From NCBI GenBank assembly GCA_015039365.1, contig WION01000297.1:1-63759 (forward strand): a DNA stretch of 63,759 nucleotides. Reading direction: 5' to 3'. The position numbers and the translations under genes are program-made. Shown here piece by piece: positions 48,281 to 59,600 of this stretch; the stretch's first letter is position 1; each line of letters starts with the position of its first letter. This DNA is from Amanita rubescens (lineage: Eukaryota; Basidiomycota; Agaricomycetes; Agaricales; Amanitaceae). The notes beneath the pieces were generated by a model. That model worked only from the letters and a program-made list of their open reading frames with translations, did no database searches and was not told the DNA's origin.

Positions 48281-48761
48281 GGCAGTTGAACCCGACGTGT
48301 GAGCGCCCAGAGAAAGTGCTTGTGATTTTTAGATATCGCGGTTCTGGTGCGGGGATTCGAGATCATTTCAAGGGGTGCGGGTGCAATAAAGAGCTCCGGC
48401 AAAGTTGAATGCCGGTTCTGAGGTTCTCACCTTTGGCCCATGATTTTGAGTCGAGTAGAGTGGTCAGCAGCTGTATCGCCATAGTCGGTCTGAGGTTCCC
48501 TGAGCTCGAGGTGAGCGGCGGTGGTGAATGGGTCAATCGTAGTTTACCCAGAGTGCCAGTATCGTGACGTGAGATCCTGCTGGCCAAGGGAATTGTCAGC
48601 GTCACTTAATATTATGTTATCGCGCCGCTCCAATAAGATCCTCATTAAACCTGGCCTCGCAGCGCCCATGACTGCACAGCGCAGTCGTGCTGAAGGCTGA
48701 TGCCAGGCTAAACACAAGGCCATGCTGTGTCGAGCAGGTATTCCCACGCAAACACTCCTTC

Positions 48762-51009
48762 ATGCCCCCAAAGCTCAACGTCAACCTCAAACAGCGTCTC
48801 GCCGCTCTCTCTCAGGCAACCACCTCTCCCACCGCTCCAAGATCACACTCATTCGACTCTCACATTTCTGCTGAAACCCTAAAGCGAAAGTTCAACACAT
48901 GGGTGAAGAGGGATCAAGCGCTGGACAGTGATGTATACCAAGACGACGACGCAGTGCAGAGCGTTCTTTCAAAGATGATATTCCAGGCGGGAGTGGATTA
49001 CGAGTGAGTTTTAGTGACTCTAGATTCAATGCTTTTTTACTCACTTTCGACACCGCAGAACAAAGCCAATGTGCGTGTTGAGATTCGCGGCTTCGCTTCT
49101 AAATCCTAACCTTCCCCTGTACAATAAAGGGTTGTAATTAACGCCTCGGCTCTTCCAGACCCTCAAAAGTTCTCCTATGACGTGTTGTTGTCGTAAGACT
49201 CCACTCTATCCAGTCTAAAATGCTTAAACCTTATCGTGCCTTCTCCAGCCGAATACTTGATTATCTCAGTTTGTATGGTACGTTGCTATAGTAATCTTTT
49301 ATTTATGACTTGACAACACGCATATATAGTTGAATCGGATTACACTGTTGTATTTTTTGCTGCTGGCGGTAGACATACTCCTGGTTGGAACTGGGTATGG
49401 AAGGCATACCGTAGTCTGAGCAGGAAGTATCGCAAGAATCTTAAACAATTGGTGCGCTTTGCCTCATGCGTTCTATCAACTAGCTGACAGTTGTCATAGT
49501 TTATTGTACACCCGTCGTTCTTTACGAAAAGTGGGCATATGCGGCGTTACCGTCATTACACTCGCTCTAACTCGATGTAGTGCTTTTCTCCCTGGCTGGG
49601 GCAACGATTAGGTTCGTTCATGCGCTCATGAGAATTCATTTCTCCTTCTGATGGACGTTCAGCCCTAAATTTTTCCGCAAGATTGCTTACATCGAAACAC
49701 TCTCGGACTTGGCGCGCCATGTCCCTATCACGCAGATCGACATCCCCCCTGCCGTATACCGGTTCGTACTGGCGATCCTTGTGATTGTCTCGCTCCTAAC
49801 CGCACTATGCATAGGGAAAACCTCAAACACGAAGCTAAAATAACTCTTCCAGTACCTAGCCAGTCAAATATCTTTGGTGTACCACTAGAAGAATCAATGG
49901 GGCGCCGCGGCGAGAAAGGAGTACCGAAAGTTGTTAGGGATTGTATACAGTTCTTGCGGGAGACAGGTGGGCTTCATATCCTCTTCTCTGATTTTCGCTG
50001 ATATCATTTGCATAGGGTTGCGTGACGAAGGTCTCTTCCGACGTTCTCCCCAGTCTTCTATGCTCCGCGCAGCCCAGGAGGCGTATGACCGAGGTTTGTT
50101 GTCCTGCGTCAAACTTCTGACATATCTGATTTAACAACCTCCTATCCCAGGCAACGTTGTTTCATTACGGACATTCGGCGACCCGCATATAGCAGCCGTG
50201 CTGCTGAAGAAGTTCCTGCGCGATTTGCCGGATCCCATCTTTCCCGAACGTTTATACCCCATGATTCAGCGGTGTCCAATACCTGGCCCGGACCCCTCAC
50301 CAGCCATACATTACATTCGGGAAACGCTATTGCCGGAGCTGGCTCTGTGCGCGTTTATCCTTCTAAGTCATATACTCTGTGAGTAACCTCTATTTCTTTG
50401 CATTGATGCGACGCATCTCATGTGCATTCTTTAGATCTGATGCACGATGTTTCGCTGCGGGTGTCTGTCAATCGGATGGATGCTCACAACCTAGCCGCGG
50501 TGTTAGCCCCCAACTTGATCAAAGGCAAGAACCCTACTCGGGATGTCATCCTTTGTTCCGTTATCCCAGGAGCTTCTCCGTTCGAGGCACAAGCCTCGAC
50601 TCAGTCCTCGCCGTCAGCCAAGGACCGCGGGACTCTAGGAATGATCGTCAAGCTATTTGTCGAGCGGTACCACGATATCTTTGACGGTCCCGTCGAGGTG
50701 ACGAGCACTACGGCTGCTATCACTACCACAACAACTGTAGACTCGGATTTGGATTTGACAACGACAAGTATGAGCACGGCAACGTCCATGGCTAGTTTGG
50801 GTGGAAGTACGGCGGTGGAAAGTCCGTATTTGGGTGGGAAGGGAGGAGAAGAGGATGAAGAGATTGACGATGCGATGTTGGTTATGCCTATTGGACTGAG
50901 TAATGGTCGAAATGGGTCTGCGTCGGGGAGTGTGGGTAACGTGGGCATAGGTATGAATGGGGCGAGGCCGAGATACAAGGTTCGGCGGTTTGGCAGCAAG
51001 CCGACTTGA
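48762..51009 (+). CDS. CRAL-TRIO plus RhoGAP domain protein (Ecm25 / p50RhoGAP-like)
   Basis: GTPase-activating protein for Rho/Cdc42-type GTPases. Start MPPKLNVNLKQRLAALSQ. A Sec14/CRAL-TRIO-like domain is spread over small exons (VVINASALPDPQKFSYDVLL, SDYTVVFFAAGGRHTPGWNW, LKQLFIVHPSFF). The RhoGAP domain begins FGVPLEESM and contains GLRDEGLFRRSPQ (the Arg of FRRS is the arginine finger), FGDPHIAAVLLKKFLRDLPDP and MDAHNLAAVLAPNLIKG. The Ser/Thr/Gly-rich tail ends RYKVRRFGSKPT. About eleven exons; early junctions are less certain. Confidence 0.88.
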
Positions 51010-51908
51010 AAGTGCCGAATGGATCTTGAGGGTTGTTGATCTGGAATGTGCTTTTAGGAATCTGGTTAAGGCAGGCACCTTGTGTGTGTAGTTGCAGATA
51101 TGTTAGATTAAGTTATAGATTACTGTGGAACATGTTCAGGTTAATGATTGAGTGTTGGCATGTGCTGAGTGTTAGCTATTGTTGCATCTGCAGTCTATTC
51201 ACAGTGTGTTTCTTGTGTCTGCAGTGGGACCTGAGCTAGATAGAAATAATCATTTTGGATAAGTTGCAAACATTTCTGGGTTAGTATGCCTTTGTTCCCT
51301 GTTTTCTATCCTTGGAGTCAAGTTCAAGTACCAAGTTGTTCAAATCAGCTGAATTACATTTATAAGCTGATAAAGTCTGTACCCAGTGCAGAAGGAACTT
51401 TCATATATGACAACAGCTGTAGCAAAAGTGTGTGTATGTACAGGAAAGCAAGGGGATTCATTCATTCAATCAGAAGGGGCTTTGGAGGTACTGTAATGGT
51501 ACACTGAACACACCAGATCACATGTGGAGGGTAAATATGCATTCATTCCTGTCTTCTATCCTTGGAGTCTCAAATTCAAGTAACATGTTGTTCAAATCAG
51601 TTAAGAATCACATTCATTTAGAAGCCAACAAAGTCTATACACATCACAACAGCCTCTGTAGCAAAAGAATGCACACTATGTATACAGGAAGGTAAGGAGA
51701 AATCATTTGGTCAGTTGGATGGGGCTTTGGAGGTAATGGTACAGCTTAGAAACAAGTAGGAGAAAGAGTAATTTGGCATAGAGCATTGCAATAAGAATTG
51801 GAAAGCATCTCATGAGAGCAGTTGCCAGCCTTGGTGTGATGCTTGTTGAGTCTATTATGCAAGTGTTAGTCAATTTGAATTACATGTATAAATGAACTAC
51901 ATACCAGA
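51010..51908. repeat. CpG-poor spacer with a tandem direct repeat of about 260 bases
   Basis: Two similar copies at about 51286-51512 and 51547-51750, each with TATCCTTGGAGTC, GTTGTTCAAATCAG, TGTAGCAAAAG and GGGGCTTTGGAGGTA in the same order. This is downstream of the minus-strand micro-exon gene. CpG is nearly absent from about 51020 onward. Confidence 0.6.
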
Positions 51909-54900
51909 TCAAATATGAATAATTTGATCATATAGGAAAGAAATCAATTTCCGATGATTGGAGGGCATAGAGCCAGATGTAATTTGGTTCTTCAGTTTCT
52001 TCACATAGTCTTGCTGCTCAAACTGGTACAAAGCATCTGAGACAGTTTTGTCAAATCGCTTTGCTATGGAAAATGATAGCTTGCAAATTATAATAATTGC
52101 TTTGATACATTAGCCAGGTAAATGAATGAAATATGAACTGTTACCAGCTAATATTTGGCAAGCTGAAGGCTAGCATAGCATTAGCTTTAATTGAGCATCA
52201 TTGAAACAAACATAATTATTACTGTTACTGAGAATTTGGTAGATTTGCTTTCAATTCCATTTTGGAACAAAGAAAACAGCTCTTCCTGATAACAAGCAGC
52301 AATAAGACTCTGAAGTACATTTCACAAGTCACCTACAGTCTTGCACATAATTTATAAATTAGCATGTCTATTGCTATCTTGTTCAGTCACATTACTCACC
52401 TGAGAAAATTGTAAAATCCATAAGGTAGTAGTGTTGGAGAAGTGAAAGCAGCATCATACCAACTGGTAGTTAAATCAGAAAATTTTACAAAGGAGTGTTG
52501 CACACTGGCTCACTCTCTGAACAGAGTCATTGATAATGTTGGATGTCTGAGAAATATATTATCACTCACTTCCTGTAGGCCATGAGACAAGATGTGATGA
52601 AGACGGTGGCATCACTCACCAGCTAAGGATCATGGGCAAGATGTGATCCAGTTGCCTTCGGAAAGGAGAGCAAGGGTAATGTCACTCACACGCTGTTGGC
52701 CATGGGATTAGAAGCAAGGAAATAGAAAGTTGATGAGGTATCACTGACTCCCTGTTGGTCATGGAATAAGACATATTGAGACTGTCTGGAAAGTGCATTG
52801 TCACTCACATACTGTTGGTCATGGAGTGAGGCAAGTTGTGATTGTTTAAGAGACAATAGTGAAGTGTCTCACATGCTGTTGGTCATGGTAATGAGATGTG
52901 CTGGCAAGAAAAAGACAGTACATTGCTACTCACATCCTATTGGGCATGAGATGAGATTTGTTTAGTACTTGATGTCATGTCATTCACTTTCTGTTTTTTG
53001 TGATATCAGATGTTGTGAAATAACCTGGTCAAGGATGGTACAAACTCACATCCTATGGGTGATGCCTGAGACTGCTGCTCAAAATAGTGCAATGTCACTT
53101 ACCATCTTTTGGACATGGTAAGGTGTGGAAAGGTTATCAACAGTGTCACTCACATACTGTTGGTTGTGGATGAGAGTGTAGTGAGAGTGTCTGGCAAAAG
53201 AAAGTACAGTGTCCCTCACATACTAGTGATCAGGGGGTGAGACATGATGAGACTATTGGAAAAAAGAGGATGTCACTGACATTCTGTTGGTCATGGAATG
53301 AGACATGTAGACATTGCCTGTAAAGAGACAGTGGTGTATTGCTTACTTCCTGTTGGTCATGCATGGTATGAGACATGTAGATCTTGCCTCTCAAACAACA
53401 GTTGGGATATCACTCACAAGCTATTGATCATGGTAGGAGATATTGTGAGGCTGCATGGAAGAGACAATGTCACTCACCCCCATTTTGTCCTTGGGGAAGA
53501 TTTGTAGGGGCTGCTTGCCAAAATACTGCAGTATCACTCACTCGAATCTGTTTATTGTGTGAGATGTGTTAAAGAGCTGGAAGACAGTGAAATGTCACTC
53601 ACTTTCTATTTATTGTAAGATGACATGTGTTATTAGAAACTGGGCAGTGTCACTTACAATCTATTGGCCATGGTATGAGATACACTGAGGCCTGCATGGA
53701 AAAAGACAGTGCAGTATTACTCACCCCCTGGTCATGGCATAAGGCTTCCTGAAGGAGAGGATGCATTGTCACTCACCCCCTGTTTGCCATGGAATTTGAA
53801 GATGCATTGAGACTACCAGAAAAGATAGCAGTGTTGCTCACAACCTGTTTATCATAATATTTGAAACTGCTGACAATAGACAGTGCAATGCCACCTACTG
53901 TCTAGCATTTGGCATAAGATGAAGTGTGTCATAACTACCCAGAGACAGTACAGTGTCACTCACAACCTGTTAGCCATGGTATGAGATGTACTGAGGCATT
54001 CATGGAAAATGACAGTGTAGCATCACTCACTCCCTATCAGTCATAGTAGATGAGACATGATAAGAATGAGATGTTAGCATCGTTTACATGCTATTATTAA
54101 TGGCATGTTGAAAAGATTGTGAGAAAACAGGCAATGCAGCATCACTCACTCTCTGTGTGGAGATGTTATTGGGCTGCCTAAAAAATACATTGGATTGTCA
54201 CTCACTTGCTGTTAGTCATTTGATGAGATGTGCTGAGACTGCCTGAAGAAAGACTACAGGGCTACTTACCTGAATCTAGTATAAGATGTATTGAGACAGA
54301 TTGGTAAAGGACAGTACAGTATCACTCACATTCTGTTAGTTCAAACCAGGCATAAGGAGATTGTCTAGTAAAGTACAGTGCATAGCCACATACTGCCTTT
54401 TGGTCATAGTCAAAATGTTCAATCTTGCTAGGCAACAGACAGTATGGTGTTGCTCACTTTCTGATGCTCATTGGATCATGGGATGAAATGACATGCCAAG
54501 GTTACTAGTGGAAAGAGGTGGTGGTGTGTCACTCACTTCCTGTTGATTGTGGCACAGGGATGAGATGAGATAGTTTCCAAGACAAGATTATCCTACTCAC
54601 AACCTGTAGATTGTGATATTATAGGACTGGTGGTCAGAAGCCAATGCCTTGTTGCTCACAGCCTATCATTGGTCAAGGGATAGGATTGCAATGAGACTGC
54701 TGGAAAAAGTTATCACATCTTCACTCACAAACTAATAGTCATAGGACAAAATCTGTGACAAAACATGAGAGTGCCACTCACATCCTATTATTTATAGAAT
54801 AAAGAATAATTAGAATGTTCTGGCAGAAGAAGTGTAGTAGTATGATTTACCCTCTATTGGTCATGGGAGAAGCAGTGATATGACTGCTATACATAGACAA

Positions 54901-55175
54901 GTGTAACATTACCCACATTCTGTTGGATGTGTAGTGCAATGTCATGGACTGTCTGAGAAGAAAATGCATAAAATGTCACTCACATCCTGCTGGTCATTGG
55001 ATCACAGCTCATTAAAATCAAAACAATACTACTTGCCCACATCTGAGTCTATCCATAACTTTAGATTCAGTAGCAGAAATATTTTTATCCTTACAAGTGT
55101 GTTGATCTTTTGAAACAGAGATGATCATCAAAACTCATCCACAAGAGGTACTCGGGTTATGCCACATACATCATC
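51909..55175 (-). CDS. Micro-exon gene: about 46 exons, 41 of them a single codon
   Basis: From high to low coordinates: exons GATGAT (55175-55170), 12 nt (55106-55095) and 10 nt (55042-55033). Then single-codon exons from 54986-54984 (GAT), 54919-54917 (AAT), 54853-54851 (AGG) and so on to 52516-52514 (AGA), 52462-52460 (TTG) and 52339-52337 (ACT). Within this run are 6-nt exons at 54275-54270 and 53547-53542 and a 12-nt exon at 53489-53478. Then come 63 nt (52285-52223), CTG (52147-52145) and a 150-nt last exon (52058-51909). Introns are 47-76 nt, with GTGAGTGA-type donors and CATGACCAACAG-type acceptors. The joined frame stays open, for example DNRDFAVEKYNI early in the array; the terminal exon has KLKNQITSGS. 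No known domain. The exon model is inferred from splice-site pattern and from the paralogue at 136-744. Confidence 0.6.
52460..55042 (-). repeat. Array of related introns spaced by 3 nt
   Basis: About 43 tandem, degenerate units of 50-79 bases. The conserved parts of each unit are its ends: an acceptor-like tail (C/T AACAG or AATAG, preceded by CATGACC or similar) and a donor-like head (GTGAGTGACA, or variants GTAAGT, GTAGGT, GTGGGT). The three bases between tail and head differ from unit to unit. The unit interiors share AGTCTCA and CATCTCAT patches, so the introns look related by descent. Most CpG sites have been lost. Confidence 0.8.
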
Positions 55176-55417
55176 CTATTTAAGCAATTCAATTGGGTAA
55201 ACATTTGGTGATCAAATTCTTTGCATGAAAACCTACTATTGTACACTATTCACAAGTTAGCTTTTGACATCAGCACTAAACCATTGTTACTATACCCAGT
55301 AATGTGGAAACCTGCTGGCAACAATAAAAGCAACATCTAAGAATGTAAGTTTAATCTTTGAATTCAAGGTACATCTGGAGTCTGTCAAAGCTGGAAGTGG
55401 GAACATCCAAGTAAATC

Positions 55418-56654
55418 TCACTGAAGTGCAGCTTTGACACAAAGATCAAGGTTGTTCCTTTGTGTTGAAATGAACACCTCTTGTAAACTAGCATCATCAA
55501 TTGAATTTGCAGTTTGCTCTGTCAATTCAGGGCAGTTTTTCTCTGCAATGTGCATGTCTGTTGAAACAAATGTATCATATAAAAAAACAGACAGCATATA
55601 TGTCATGATGTCCTACCTTCCAGTTTCACATATGCTTTTGGAGGATAGTTAGCTTTCAAGACTTTAGAGAGATAAATTTCCTTGAATGTATTTTCAGCAT
55701 TTTCTCTGGCCTTGTTCCATCTGTGACTTTGGTCTTCTATATCATTCATTTTGACATATTCCTGGATTATTTGGGCATCAAATTTGGTGAATATAGTTAT
55801 CAAAGGGACTGTGGAGGAAGTATTGGGTGGGGTGCACAAAAAGCCAAACTTAATTTTGCAAGTGCCTTACCATTCCCTGTTCCATTGGTAAAGAACTCAA
55901 GCTCTGCAGATAGAAGAGGACGTGAGCCCTCCATGGGAATGCAATACCTGCAAAATCCTGCATCAGATGTCCATCTATACATATGATTAATACAAGGATA
56001 CCAAATTGCATGCAATTGGTCCTTCAACTTAGGTGCAGCAGATCTCTTCTGAATGAAATTCTGAACAATTTCCATTTCCCCACTTGCACCAGCTTCAAAG
56101 CCCTGAGAATCATGAAAGATGAAGTTGCTTCCAGAGTATGTAATCTGGTGTTCAATGTCATGTATCCCTCTCTGAAATGTGTAGCACATCAAAGACTGAA
56201 GCTCCCATTTTGTACTAAGCACCATTTACTTACTTCAATTGATGGTGATAAAGGCATATATGCAGATGCCACATTTGCAGATGCTGCTGGTGGTGCTTTC
56301 TTCCCCAAAATGTGCATAACTTTGGCAAAAAGTGTCCTCTTAGGCTCAAACTTGTGCTCAAAATCAAATAGAATGCCATCCTCATCATAGATGATGGGTT
56401 TGGTTCCCTGAGCTACACCACAGACCTTCTCAAGAATGGTGGTCTTGCCAGCATTGGCCCTTCCTACAATAAGAATACGGAAGTGGGGGCAATGGTATCG
56501 CTCCTTGAGGATTTTAACATGTTCTGCATCTGCTTGAAAGTCAAATTAAGAGTTGGGACATAAATTTTGCCTTACCTGGTGTATCCATGCCAAAATTTGA
56601 TCCGGTGTCCATCATATCAACACTTGATGTGTCCAAATTGGTGATGTCTGCCAT
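55418..56654 (-). CDS. P-loop GTPase-like protein of the agaricomycete G-domain family
   Basis: Five exons: 56654-56576, 56532-56234, 56171-55871, 55808-55617 and 55557-55418, giving 336 residues in perfect frame. The Walker A motif is GRANAGKTTILEKVCG (IVGRANAGKTT). A DSQGFEAG motif stands at the G3 position (D-x-x-G). TIFTKFD provides a TKxD-type G4 motif. The family is large and lineage-specific in mushrooms, with unknown roles. The whole gene lies in the CpG-poor block. Its stop (TGA, 55418-55420) overlaps a good donor (CTTCA|GTGAGA, intron from 55421). Splicing there leaves phase 2, which the 10-nt exon at 55042-55033 converts to phase 0, so this may be the N-terminus of the micro-exon gene. 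Confidence 0.82.
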
Positions 56655-59600
56655 TGTGGTGGTTGCACAGTTGTCCTGAACAGCTGCCAAGGCTTTAGCA
56701 AGTTAGCACCAAGGAAGCTACATATGAAGTGACAAGTGTTATTGGGAGGGAGAATGACAGCTTGGAAGATGAAGAGCGTACATCAAGTAGTGGGTTTAGC
56801 TGACTCAGCAGTAATGATTCAAGGAATGACTGCAGTGTAACTGTCTAATTGTCAATTGATGGTCAGTGAGGACAGGAATAGTCGGCACTCAACCTGTCGA
56901 TGGGGTGACTCAAGTGAGTGTGCGAAGCAACTTAGGTTCTGATCGACGAGCTGATGAGCGCGGGAGGCAAGCCGTTGTGCTGATTGACCCTGGGAGGTTT
57001 GAGCTCCGACTGCTCGCGTCGACGCGTTGTCTTGCAACTCTGAATTCTGAGCTCAACCTTCCGTGGCTACGCCTCTTCAACGCGAATCTGAGGTACCTAA
57101 CTGCCTCCACAAACACTGTCGCTACAGTCATCTGTTTTTCTCAGCTTCTCGTCTCCGGCGCCCTGCTCACCGACCTAGTATCTAGCTCGAGCATTGCACC
57201 ATCACCGTCATCTTCCCCTTCCCAGCACCACCACTGTGCTAGCTCGTCCGCTGGTGCCGAATGACCGCTTCCTCGTCATCCCATTTCCCGGTGCCATCAA
57301 CCTCGGCGCCCATGATACCATCAGCAACTCTCAGGTCTGGTTAATCCGCGACGTCATTCCTCTTCGTTCTGTGGTGGCTATATAAATGGGAACATCGGCG
57401 ATGCTAACGCCAACATCAGTTCGTAGCAAATCGTGAGCCCTCTCGAACCAGCGCAGCGACAACCACGTCGCGGATGGCTTTTTTCAGTCAGGTTGCTTCC
57501 TTTGGGTGTATCTGTACCATGGTCTATCACAGGTGGCCTCATTCATTACGGATGTTCAACGACCCGCATATAGCACGGCATCCAGATCTCAACTGACGGC
57601 CGCTCTGCATTCACACGTAACAGCGTACACCAAATCGAACCATCACCACAGACCCTGTTTCGTCTGATATGGCTGAAATCCTCACTGACCAGCACTGGTC
57701 AAAGCATTTTTCTGCGCACCTACATCCGCCTGAGAACAGAAAGGAAAGAGTAAATGGGAACAACCGCCAATCGTTTTACTCTCAGTCCAGGGAAGGGGCG
57801 GCGCCAGGATAAATACGACTACGTTGTGGACGTTCTACTAGCTCTGGCCGCCGAGAAGAAAGTGATGCACCTACTTCCCTCTTTCTTGCGACGGTATGCC
57901 ATCGGATCTTCTAACCGCACTCCGCGTTGAGAGATTTGGAGTACTGTCATAATCACGATGATCGTCATCACGGACGAACCGATATACGGTAGGAGGAATA
58001 TCAAAAGAGTGCGTCGATCAAATTGGGAAATATATTCTCATGGGCATAATCTCCGCCTGCTCCGACTCCACCCGAAGTCCTGCCACGCCCACCATTGAAG
58101 TCACCTCTGTTCTCCTCGACGTGTGGACCGCTATGAGCCTATTTGGCTTCAATCTCACCTTTTCTCTTGCGCAGCCAAGGCGCCCTGCTCCCTGTTGTAC
58201 TATGCAAACGAACGAGACAGGTTGTCGTAGGGCTAACAAGTTCAAGACTTGCTGGTGCACCAAGCCCTACTGGACGAAGCCCGCCTTTGCATTTGCACTT
58301 TTGCCATTTCCCCCGGCGAAAACTGTCGTGCTGTCGTTAGAGGCACGCTCAGATACAAGAATCCTCCTCTCTCGACCTTGGTCTCAAACTCATAGCACTT
58401 AGGACCCCCATTTATCCGTCAATCCCCCATATCAATCCGAGATACCTTTGGCTCGAACTTTGCTCCGCTAATAAAGTCTCCCCTAGAGCTGGCATTCTAC
58501 TCTCCGCGCCCAACTCCGGACACTGATAAAGTACAACGAAGGAGCGCGCGCTCTTGTGATGGCAGGCAGGTTAGTACTTAAGTTATTGTTGCGTTCATAC
58601 AATAAAGGATCAATCTAGCAAACGACCGCATCAGACGCGTACGGCACTCGGGGCGGCTACTCAGCTCCGGAGGTCGGCTTGTCCTGCTGTCCGACTCGAT
58701 TTTTGAATGGTACCCTTAACCACAAGAGTAATCGAGCATCTTATTCCGTCTCATCTGGGAAGGGGTGCACTCGTTTGAAAGAACATACATGTATATTCAG
58801 ATGAGCTCAAATGACAATGACTATACATGTAGATGAATACCGAATGTATGCAGTCTGGTGTTGCTAGAGGAGACAAAAATGATATAATGAAACGAAATTA
58901 TTCCTTTCCGTGCATGACGTTCTGGGTGGGTGAGACCCTTGCCGCGTCGTCGAGTCCCATTGGTCACGCTTGGTTTCGACCCACTCTTCTGATACCACCA
59001 TCCTCCCCGGACCAATGCCGGAGAGCCCCTGCCGTGGTTCGAGAACTCTGTCAAACCGAGGGAGTTCAAATGCGCGGGCCCGGTACATTGGGTTTTGTCG
59101 GCAGCATATCACCGAACCGTAACGTACGGTTGTTACTCTGGTTTATAGAACCTGGAACGAGACGGCGTTCAAGTCAAAACTCACTCTAGATGTGCACAAG
59201 CATACCTTTCGATGAATGGATATGCCATTTTAGATCAACAACGTAGCTCGTTGGCAGCGTGGGGTCCAGCATAAAGGAGCGGGAACACAAGAAAGGATAT
59301 TTGCGAGCGCTGACGGCCTGGGGCAGTGAAAGATAGCTGCGGGCGCATTAATCAAATTTGACTAGCAGGACCCGGAACATTTTGAGCTTCATGGCTCACG
59401 GTGACAACGATGGCGAGAAGAGGAACGCTGGGTGCTTGGGCAAGATCGAGTAGAATGCATCAGTGTATCTTCAAACGACCACTGTAGCAGGTTGTGTGCC
59501 TAGATGAGCGAGCGTAAGCCATAGAGTCTAAAAGAGTGACCAGGGGTCAGATATTTTCATAAGTTGTTAACCTACCTCAATGCTCTGACGGAACACCCTT

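Noticed and set aside
52400..52462. Reading 52462-52400 as one 63-base coding exon (WYDAAFTSPTLL...)
   Set aside because: It is open in one frame, but that frame shifts all upstream codons and has stops in the paralogue. TTG with a GTATGATG donor fits both copies and phase 0.
52500..55050. CRISPR array or plain minisatellite
   Set aside because: Units are degenerate, 50-79 bases and without constant repeat/spacer structure. Conservation is concentrated at splice-like ends around exactly three variable bases, and the organism is a fungus.
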